Below, one piece after another: positions 1 through 5,343 of a DNA stretch of 6,741 bases. The stretch spans positions 1 through 6,741 of the forward strand of contig SLLJ01000419.1 in NCBI GenBank assembly GCA_007134165.1, in the 5' to 3' direction. Source of the stretch: Nitriliruptoraceae bacterium. Lineage in GTDB: Bacteria > Actinomycetota > Nitriliruptoria > Nitriliruptorales > Nitriliruptoraceae. The number at the start of each line of letters is the position of its first letter. The stretch's first letter is position 1. A program made the position numbers and the translations under genes. The notes under the pieces were generated by a model that was not told the origin of the DNA, ran no database searches, and saw only the letters and a list, made by a program, of their open reading frames with translations.

Positions 1-204
1 CTCGACCTCGGCCTCGACCTCGGCCTCGACGTCGGGCTCCACGGCGCGCTCGGCTTCCGCAGCGACATCCAGGGCGGCGTCGGACGTCGCCTCATCGACC
101 CCCGCATGGTCCACCGAGACCTCGGAGGCGGGACCGACCCCGGCCTCAGATTCCACCTCCGCCTCGACCTCGGGCTCCACGGCACTCTCCGCCTCCGCAG
201 CGTC
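1..204 (-). repeat. Acidic repeat-coding region (VEAEVE-type)
   Basis: Two copies of a module encoding roughly AAEAE-x-AVEP-[ED]-VEAEVE lie at 204-151 and 66-1 on the minus strand, separated by about 28 residues. At the left edge the DNA has a 12-bp period: ctcgacctcggc at 1-12 and 13-24, then a diverged copy at 25-36. The array continues beyond the window, so copy number is unknown. The repeats preserve the reading frame and encode an acidic, probably disordered tail. This may be a place where the protein varies in length by slippage or recombination. Confidence 0.7.
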
Positions 205-1131
205 ATCTGGCTCGACCGATGCGGATGCGGTGTTGTACATACCCAACCACTGCGCGGAACGATCATCGAACAGCACGATCTGGGGCACGCAGCCAGCGGC
301 ATCCAGGGCGTCGAGCGCGGCGATGAGGTCGACACGGGAGGTGACGTCGCGGCGAACCACGAGCAGGACGTGGTCGAGGCTGGCGGCCGCCCGGACGACC
401 TGCTTGGAGGTCGCGGTCGGGAATGCAGCCACGAACACATCGAGGTCGCTCGGCAGCATCGAGGGCAGCTCGGGGACCGCGGCCAACGCTCCGGCGACGT
501 CGCGGCCGGGCCCGATCCAGGCCAGCTTCATGTCGGTCTCGAAACTCACGGCCCGGGTGAGGTGGATCTCGTCACGCATCACCTCGTAGAGCCCTGGACC
601 GGCGCTGATCCCACCCGCCAAGTCGGCGCGGAGCACACTCACGTCCCGACGGGCGACGGCGATCGCGAACTCGTCGGTCAGCCGCCGAGTTGACGTGACG
701 TCGTCACCGGCCGTCGCGAACGCGAGGACGAGCATGGCATCCGGACTCCGGGCGTCCAGCGCCGCGTCGGCGAGCGGGTCGATCGATGTCGGACCCGGCG
801 CGGCAGGCAGGATCGCCACCAGCTCGCCGCCGGCGGCCCGGACATGCCGAGGACCACGAACGACCAGGTCCCCGGCATCCACCGCGATCACGACGGCCAG
901 CCCGAGCAGCACCGCCGCGAATCCCAGCGCCGCGCCGACGACCGGAACGGTCGGCACCACCTCAGGGACCAACAAGGTGGCGGCGGTGCCCGCCGCGATG
1001 ACCACGACGACCGTCGACAGCAGCAACCGTCGGCGCAGCCACACGATGTCAAGCGTCTCGACGAGCCACAGCGGTACCCGCGAACGACGCCGGGATCGCG
1101 GACCCTTGGGCTTGGAGGAGCGATTCATCAT
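1..1131 (-). CDS. Membrane protein with degenerate BY-kinase/CpsD-like domain, C-terminus off the window
   Basis: The reading frame stays open from an ATG at 1131 (a second ATG follows directly) to base 1, giving 377 residues without a stop, so the C-terminus lies outside the window. A basic N-terminus is followed by two hydrophobic segments (about residues 36-55 and 62-84), a short linker resembling the one before BY-kinase domains (ending GGELVAILP, 101-109), and an alpha/beta domain at about 130-290. The pattern follows CpsD/CapB tyrosine-kinase ATPases: VSVLRADL (164-171) sits where Walker A' is expected, GPGLYEVM (178-185) where the GLSDVL-type loop is, LDVFVAAFP (230-238) where Walker B is, and DHVLLVVRRDVTSRVDL (253-269) matches the late strand-helix. 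Walker A is absent: residues 138-148 have no GKS/T, and the Walker B Asp is replaced. It is probably a non-catalytic relative; a role in envelope polysaccharide control is inference. The tail after about 305 is Glu/Val/Ala-rich and repetitive, with no tyrosine cluster visible. The start lacks a clear Shine-Dalgarno and lies 51 bp after the preceding gene. Confidence 0.8.
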   Translation of the reverse strand, partial: MMNRSSKPKGPRSRRRSRVPLWLVETLDIVWLRRRLLLSTVVVVIAAGTAATLLVPEVVPTVPVVGAALGFAAVLLGLAVVIAVDAGDLVVRGPRHVRAAGGELVAILPAAPGPTSIDPLADAALDARSPDAMLVLAFATAGDDVTSTRRLTDEFAIAVARRDVSVLRADLAGGISAGPGLYEVMRDEIHLTRAVSFETDMKLAWIGPGRDVAGALAAVPELPSMLPSDLDVFVAAFPTATSKQVVRAAASLDHVLLVVRRDVTSRVDLIAALDALDAAGCVPQIVLFDDRSAQWLGMYNTASASVEPDDAAEAESAVEPEVEAEVESEAGVGPASEVSVDHAGVDEATSDAALDVAAEAERAVEPDVEAEVEAEVE

Positions 1132-1182
1132 CGGGTCAGGATAGCGGTGAAGCAGCGCAGAATCGGGGAACCCGCCCCCGCA

Positions 1183-2100
1183 TCAGCCGAGCCGATCGGC
1201 CCCACCCGCGGTCTGCAGCCGCTCAGCGGTCGGTGTGCGGGCCACCGCCGCCGCGAAGCTCGGTGGCGGCACCATCTGCATCCAGGCGAGCCGAGCGGTC
1301 CCGAGCGGGCGCGCGGAGAGGGAGTGACCCGCCACCTCGACGTCCTCGAGGGCCAGGGCCACCGCCCAGCCAAGGACCGGCGGTGCGAGGTCCAACGCCG
1401 CCCGCAGCAGCCGCGGGTCGCGCGCGACGACGCCGGCGAACAGCAGCCCCTTGGCGGTGTGGAAGTCGGTCCCGTGGGCATGATCGGGGGGGAGGACCGG
1501 CCGCTGCCCGACGGGGTCCCAGTGGGGCAGGGTGTCGGGGTCGGGCCGCACACCGCGCAAGAAGGCGATCTCCACCTCCACCCAACTCGCCCGCAGACGC
1601 TGTCGCGCCACACGCGGAGCGTCACCGGCCCGGGTCAGGGCTTCGCGGGCGGCGGCCAACCGATGGCCGGCGAGCTCGGTGCGGTGGCGTCCGACGGCGT
1701 CGGCCGCCAAGGACACCAGCAGCATCGCCTCACCGACCGGATCGGTCCCGGGACGGGCACGTAGGGCCAGCAGCGCCGGGGTCTCGAGCGCCTCGGCGTG
1801 GGCATGCAGCCCGAGTTCTCGCAGCACACGACCACGCTCGGCGGCGATCCACGCCCGCACGTGCCGGACCTCGGTCCCGCTCCCGGGGTCGAGGTCGGCG
1901 TGCAACGCCGCAGCGGCCCGCCTCCACCAGCTCCAGGCACGGTCGCCACGCCCGAGCCGTGACCACACCACACCCGTCCAGACATCGCGGCGCAGCGGCC
2001 CGACGCCGACGGCATCGGGTGGCAGCAGACGGGCGGCGGCGGAGGCCGGCGGCAGCGGCAGTGGCCGCCGCTGGCAGCGCCCCGTGGACCTTGGGACCAT
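1183..2100 (-). CDS. Hypothetical alpha-helical, TPR-like protein
   Basis: I do not recognise the family. From the ATG at 2100 the product is 305 residues, rich in Ala, Arg and Leu, with no signal peptide or membrane segment. Regular amphipathic helices resemble tetratricopeptide-type helix pairs: about residues 40-68 (tryptophan-rich), 79-114 (contains AERGRVLRELGLHAHAEAL), 121-158 and 162-183. A C-terminal part (about 208-290) contains a conserved-looking stretch TDFHTAKGLLFAGVV (211-225). No enzymatic motif is visible, so a protein-binding scaffold is the reasonable guess. A TTG at 2124 in frame would add eight residues; neither start has a good ribosome-binding site. The gene lies 110 bp after groEL and 51 bp before the BY-kinase-like gene, all on the same strand, so it could be co-transcribed with the latter. 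The long open frame and strong third-position G/C support a real gene; the function is unknown. Confidence 0.7.
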   Translation of the reverse strand: MVPRSTGRCQRRPLPLPPASAAARLLPPDAVGVGPLRRDVWTGVVWSRLGRGDRAWSWWRRAAAALHADLDPGSGTEVRHVRAWIAAERGRVLRELGLHAHAEALETPALLALRARPGTDPVGEAMLLVSLAADAVGRHRTELAGHRLAAAREALTRAGDAPRVARQRLRASWVEVEIAFLRGVRPDPDTLPHWDPVGQRPVLPPDHAHGTDFHTAKGLLFAGVVARDPRLLRAALDLAPPVLGWAVALALEDVEVAGHSLSARPLGTARLAWMQMVPPPSFAAAVARTPTAERLQTAGGADRLG

Positions 2101-2129
2101 GCTCGCATCGTAGGACCCCGGCAACCCCG

Positions 2130-2162
2130 AGGCCCCCGCCGGCGGGTGCCGGGCGGGGGCCT
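2130..2162 (-). terminator. GC-rich hairpin downstream of groEL
   Basis: The arms aggcccccgcc (2130-2140) and ggcgggggcct (2152-2162) are perfect 11-bp complements around an 11-nt loop. They lie 49 bases after the groEL stop codon in the direction of transcription. No T-tract follows on the minus strand, so this is not a canonical intrinsic terminator. It may be a U-less terminator or an mRNA 3'-end stabiliser, as is often proposed in high-GC actinobacteria. Partial read-through into the TPR-like gene cannot be excluded. Confidence 0.5.
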
Positions 2163-2210
2163 GGGAGGTACTCCGGGCTCAGCGGGTGCGAGCCGGACGG
2201 TGGCGCGGGA

Positions 2211-3842
2211 TCAGAAGTCCATCCCGCCCATGCCGTGGTCGTGACCTCCGCCGGCCGACTCGGGCTCGGGCTCGGGCTTGTCGGCCACGATCGCCTCGGT
2301 GGTCAGCAGCAGCCCGGCGATCGACGCCGCGTTCTGCAGCGCAGACCGGGTCACCTTGGCCGGGTCGATGATGCCGGCCACGACCAGGTCCTCGTAGTCG
2401 CCGGTCAGAGCGTTGAGGCCGTGGCCGAACTCCATGCCGCGGACCCGCTCGACGACGACCGAACCCTCCTGGCCGGCGTTCGAGGCGATCCAGTACAGCG
2501 GCGAGGACAGCGACTTGCGGATGATGGCCGCACCGGTCGCCTCGTCGCCCTCGAGCGCGAGATCGTCGATCACCGACTCGACCTGCAGCAGGGCGGTTCC
2601 ACCACCGGCGACGATGCCCTCCTCGACGGCCGCACGCGTCGCGGACAGGGCGTCCTCGATGCGGTGCTTGACCTCCTTGAGTTCGGTCTCGGTCGCCGCG
2701 CCGACCTTGACGACGGCCACGCCACCCGACAGCTTCGCGAGACGCTCCTGGAGCTTCTCACGGTCCCAATCGGAGTCGGTGTTGTCGATCTCGGCCTTGA
2801 TCTGGTTGATGCGACCCTTGATGTCCTCCTCAGAGCCTGCACCCTCCACGATCGTGGTCTCGTCCTTGGTGATGACGATCTTGCGGGCGCGACCGAGCAG
2901 GTCCAGGGTGGTGTTCTCGAGCTTGAGACCCACCTCCTCGGAGATGACCTGGCCGCCCGTGAGGATCGCGATGTCCTGCAGCATGGCCTTGCGGCGCTCT
3001 CCGAAGCCCGGCGCCTTCACGGCCGCCGACTGGAAGATGCCGCGGATCTTGTTGACCACCACGGTCGCCAGCGCCTCGCCCTCGAGGTCCTCGCTGATCA
3101 TGACCAGCGGACGGCCTGACTGCATGACCTTCTCGAAGACCGGGAGCATGTCCTGGACCGAGGAGATCTTCTGGTTCGCGACGAGGATGTAGGGGTCCTC
3201 GAACACGACCTCCATGCGCTCGGGGTCGGTGACCATGTAGGGCGAGATGAAACCCTTGTCGAACTGCATGCCCTCGACGAAGTCGAGCTCCATGCCGAAA
3301 GTCTGCGACTCCTCGACGGTGATGACCCCGTCCTTGCCGACCTTGTCCATCGCATCCGCGAGGATCTGGCCGATGGTGTTGTCGTTGTTGGCCGAGATCG
3401 CCGCGATCTGCGCAATCTCCTCCTGGGTCTCGATGTCACGCGAGTGGGTCTGGATCTCGCTGACGACCCGGTCGACGGCCTTGTCGATGCCGCGCTTGAG
3501 GATCATCGGGTTGGCGCCGGCGGCGACGTTGCGCAGGCCTTCCTTCACGATGGCCTGGGCGAGCACGGTCGCGGTGGTGGTGCCGTCACCTGCGACGTCG
3601 TTGGTCTTGGTCGCGACTTCCTTCGCGAGCTGGGCGCCCATGTTCTCGTAGACGTCCTCGAGCTCGATCTCACGAGCAACGGTGACGCCGTCCTTGGTGA
3701 TGGTGGGTGCGCCCCACTTCTTGTCGATGACGACGTTGCGGCCCTTGGGGCCCAGCGTCACCTTGACCGCGTCCGCGAGCTGGTTGACGCCCCGCTCGAG
3801 GCGCCGGCGCGCGTCCTCGCTGAAGCTGAGGATCTTCGCCAT
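2211..3842 (-). CDS. groEL: GroEL chaperonin (Hsp60/Cpn60)
   Basis: A full-length 543-residue GroEL. The 14-mer double ring encloses non-native proteins in the cytoplasm and releases them folded in an ATP-driven cycle with GroES. Hallmarks in order: TLGPKGRNVVID (29-40), the nucleotide-site Asp in KDGVTVA (50-56), the GDGTTTATVLA nucleotide motif (85-95), the apical domain at about 190-370, and EDALSATRAAVEEGIVAGGG near residue 400, which carries the catalytic Asp equivalent to D398 of E. coli. The C-terminus is a Pro-Glu stretch followed by GGGHDHGMGGMDF: a Gly-Met tail ending as in housekeeping GroELs, but with two histidines. Start: ATG at 3842 with AGGAGGG 9 nt upstream (3858-3852). It follows groES by 116 bp and shares its HrcA-controlled promoter. 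No truncation or missing key residue is seen. Confidence 0.98.
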   Translation of the reverse strand: MAKILSFSEDARRRLERGVNQLADAVKVTLGPKGRNVVIDKKWGAPTITKDGVTVAREIELEDVYENMGAQLAKEVATKTNDVAGDGTTTATVLAQAIVKEGLRNVAAGANPMILKRGIDKAVDRVVSEIQTHSRDIETQEEIAQIAAISANNDNTIGQILADAMDKVGKDGVITVEESQTFGMELDFVEGMQFDKGFISPYMVTDPERMEVVFEDPYILVANQKISSVQDMLPVFEKVMQSGRPLVMISEDLEGEALATVVVNKIRGIFQSAAVKAPGFGERRKAMLQDIAILTGGQVISEEVGLKLENTTLDLLGRARKIVITKDETTIVEGAGSEEDIKGRINQIKAEIDNTDSDWDREKLQERLAKLSGGVAVVKVGAATETELKEVKHRIEDALSATRAAVEEGIVAGGGTALLQVESVIDDLALEGDEATGAAIIRKSLSSPLYWIASNAGQEGSVVVERVRGMEFGHGLNALTGDYEDLVVAGIIDPAKVTRSALQNAASIAGLLLTTEAIVADKPEPEPESAGGGHDHGMGGMDF

Positions 3843-3852
3843 AAGGGTGGTC
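3843..3852 (-). promoter_or_regulatory. Spacer between groEL Shine-Dalgarno and start
   Basis: On the minus strand AGGAGGG (3858-3852) is followed by 9 nt and the ATG at 3842-3840. It is a near-perfect anti-Shine-Dalgarno match and supports independent, efficient translation of groEL from the bicistronic mRNA. Confidence 0.75.
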
Positions 3853-3922
3853 CCTCCTCTGGATGGTGAGGTGGTCGGGTGAGATGGTCGATGATGTCGA
3901 GAAACGTGATGGTTCTCGGCCT

Positions 3923-3956
3923 GCCGGGTACCGCGAACCTGGCCGCGGCACCCGGC
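3923..3956 (-). other. Intercistronic hairpin between groES and groEL
   Basis: The arms at 3923-3935 and 3944-3956 can form a 13-bp stem around an 8-nt loop. The single non-Watson-Crick position is A/C on the plus strand but G-U in the minus-strand RNA, so the helix is complete only in the groESL transcript. The stem begins two bases after the groES stop codon and is not followed by a U-tract. It is therefore more likely a processing, stability or attenuation element than a full terminator. Confidence 0.6.
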
Positions 3957-3958
3957 GT

Positions 3959-4261
3959 TCAGCCCAGAACGGCGAGGATGTCGCGGGCCGAGAGGATGAG
4001 ATACTCGTCACCCTTGACCTTGACCTCGGTGCCGCCGTACTTGGAGAACAGGACGGTGTCGCCCTCGTTGACGTCCAGCGGGATGACGTCACCGGTGGTC
4101 TCCGAGCGCTTGCCCGGACCTACGGCAACGACGGTGCCCTGCTGGGGCTTCTCCTTGGCGGTGTCCGGGATCACGAGCCCGGAGGCGGTGGTCTGCTCGG
4201 CGTCGTCGATGGTGACGATCACTCGGTCCTCGAGTGGCTTGATGCTGACCTCGGTGGACAA
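3959..4261 (-). CDS. groES: GroES co-chaperonin (Hsp10/Cpn10)
   Basis: A 100-residue GroES, the usual family length. It forms the heptameric lid that caps the GroEL cavity. Visible features: the opening strand IKPLEDRVIV (7-16), the mobile loop with SGLVIPDTA (27-35) that inserts into the GroEL apical domain, KPQQGTVVAVGPG (38-50), the turn VNEGDTVLFSKYGG (64-77), and the C-terminal strand DEYLILSARDILAVL (85-99). I chose the TTG at 4261-4259 because AAGGGAGGG (4274-4266) lies 4 nt upstream and the protein then begins exactly where the family does. An in-frame GTG at 4450 would add 63 unrelated Pro/Arg/Thr-rich residues. It is first in the operon, with groEL 116 bp downstream, and is controlled by the two CIRCE sites. 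Confidence 0.97.
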   Translation of the reverse strand: MSTEVSIKPLEDRVIVTIDDAEQTTASGLVIPDTAKEKPQQGTVVAVGPGKRSETTGDVIPLDVNEGDTVLFSKYGGTEVKVKGDEYLILSARDILAVLG

Positions 4262-4274
4262 GGCGCCCTCCCTT
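4262..4274 (-). promoter_or_regulatory. groES ribosome-binding site fixing a TTG start
   Basis: AAGGGAGGG (4274-4266 on the minus strand) precedes TTG by 4 nt. No ATG or GTG lies near the conserved N-terminus, so this site decides the start codon. Confidence 0.8.
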
Positions 4275-4443
4275 GAAGGTCGTGGGGCTCGGACAGCCTG
4301 GTGGCTGCCGGCCCGTGCGGATCGGTTTGGGGTCGTGGTGCGCGGCGCGTCCGTTCGCGGTTGTCTCGCGGAGCCGGTTGCGCCACCCGGAAGCGTGGGT
4401 CCGGTAGCGTCTGCGTTGCAGGCCGCCCACCGCGCCAGCGGAG

Positions 4444-4470
4444 CTGGCACTCACGCTCGCCGAGTGCCAG
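4444..4470. promoter_or_regulatory. CIRCE operator, proximal copy (HrcA site)
   Basis: CTGGCACTC-N9-GAGTGCCAG is a perfect 9-9-9 inverted repeat. It matches the CIRCE consensus TTAGCACTC-N9-GAGTGCTAA in the diagnostic GCACTC/GAGTGC cores. It overlaps the predicted groES transcription start (near 4468), where bound HrcA would block initiation or promoter escape. The outer bases are CTG/CAG rather than TTA/TAA, but remain symmetrical. Confidence 0.93.
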
Positions 4471-4474
4471 ATGG

Positions 4475-4503
4475 ACGTTAGCGCTCTCCCACCGAGAGTG
4501 CAA
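4475..4503 (-). promoter_or_regulatory. groESL promoter (housekeeping sigma type)
   Basis: On the minus strand TTGCAC (4503-4498) and TAACGT (4480-4475) are separated by exactly 17 bp, a good match to the primary sigma consensus. Both boxes are embedded in the arms of the distal CIRCE, so repression by HrcA is built into the promoter. The predicted start, about 7 nt past the -10 box, falls near 4468, inside the proximal CIRCE. Confidence 0.8.
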
Positions 4504-4504
4504 A
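4478..4504. promoter_or_regulatory. CIRCE operator, distal copy (HrcA site)
   Basis: TTAGCGCTC-N9-GAGTGCAAA matches the CIRCE consensus at 16 of 18 arm positions, with one substitution in each arm. It lies 7 bp from the proximal copy, 34 bp centre to centre, and contains the -35 and -10 boxes of the groES promoter. Confidence 0.88.
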
Positions 4505-5343
4505 GACGTCGAGGTGGTGTTGCGCCGGGGCGGCGCAACCTTGCTGCCAACCCGAGAGCGACCAGCCAGGCCCAACGCTTGCCCGCTCACCTCTGCCCCG
4601 ACCACTGGGCGCCCGGTCGATCCACGTCGGGCAGAACCACTCGGCGCGGCGTGACCGGTCACTGACCAGGACGCCAGGTTCGCCGTTGATGGTTCCGTCC
4701 GCCGCGCTGACGGCGACGCTCCGAAAGGGGCCATCGACGGGGATCGCGCCCGGCGAACCGGCGGTCACCGACGAGACCACGGTCGCCGAGGGCGCCGCCG
4801 ACCAGACCCACGCGGCGACAATCCAGTCCCCCACTGCGGAGCGTCGGGCCAGCCCCGTTGGGTCCATGGCACGGCTCGTCCCGATCGGCACCCCGACGGT
4901 CCTGGCCGGCGGTGCCGTGGCATTCGCGCCGGGAAACCGCCGGTGAACGGCGCGGAGAACTGTGCGAGCACTGCACGCTGCGGAGTAGCATAGCGTCACC
5001 AAACACGCCTGATCAGCGCCGCATCGAGCCACCCGACAACTCTCCGCGGTCAGGCTAGCCCGCATGGTTGCCAACCTCGCAGAGATCCCGCATCATCGCC
5101 GTTCGGAGCCAACAAGAACCACCGGGCCGCACTCCGGCGGAGGGCAACAGCCGCCACCATGGAGCCCGATCCGAACAGCTCCAACGCAGTACCCAGCACC
5201 ACCGGGACGCATCGATCCTCGGACCACCAACACGGTCGCCAGCGTGGGCCCCGCCCATCAGGTCCGAGGGGAGCCAATCGCGAGACCGACCCGGCCGACG
5301 ACACGACGGCCACCTGATCGACACCACCGGCACCGGAGCTTCG
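4505..5343. other. Long divergent spacer without a convincing gene
   Basis: These 839 bp separate the groES promoter from the secreted-protein gene. No tRNA, repeat array or known motif is seen beyond the inverted repeat at 4519-4539. Open frames exist but none resembles a known family. Between about 4605 and 4955, positions congruent to 2 modulo 3 are mostly G/C. That would support either a minus frame (ATG 4867, stop at 4478, running into the groES promoter) or the overlapping plus frame (about 4689-4946). The bias fades outside this interval, so it could be a short or decayed gene. A weak plus-strand promoter candidate for the downstream gene is TTGCCA (5068-5073), 17 bp, CATCAT (5091-5096). 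Confidence 0.4.
4519..4539. repeat. Perfect inverted repeat upstream of the groES promoter
   Basis: gttgcgccg (4519-4527) and cggcgcaac (4531-4539) are perfect complements around a 3-bp centre. The repeat sits about 16 bp upstream of the -35 box, roughly at -51 to -71. The position suits a binding site for a second regulator. It could also be a hairpin ending transcription that enters from further upstream, but no T-tract flanks it. Confidence 0.55.

Noticed and set aside
1..36. Short direct repeats considered as a CRISPR or mobile-element edge
   Set aside because: The repeats are contiguous, in frame and coding, with no spacers or terminal inverted repeats.
106..693. Plus-strand open frames over the left end
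   Set aside because: They are shadows of the minus-strand membrane protein, whose frame is open from 1131 to the edge and shows recognisable domain order.
1233..3119. Long plus-strand open frame of 628 codons
   Set aside because: It lies antisense across groEL and the TPR-like gene, and its product is an Arg/Pro/Ala-rich shadow without family features. Stop-free antisense frames are expected at this GC content.
4262..4450. N-terminal extension of GroES from a GTG at 4450
   Set aside because: The extra 63 residues are unrelated to GroES and would start within the proximal CIRCE. The TTG at 4261 has an excellent ribosome-binding site and gives the family length.
4651..4662. Perfect 12-bp palindrome GTGACCGGTCAC
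   Set aside because: One or two perfect 12-bp palindromes are expected by chance in a window this size, and nothing around it suggests an operator.
4975..5015. TATGCT hexamer on the minus strand (4993-4988) as a promoter
   Set aside because: No acceptable -35 box lies 16-18 bp upstream and no credible gene follows it.
5068..5343. Upstream extension of the secreted-protein gene
   Set aside because: The residues are Arg/Ser/Pro/His-rich with no coding character. Starting at 5344 puts a proper signal peptide at the N-terminus.
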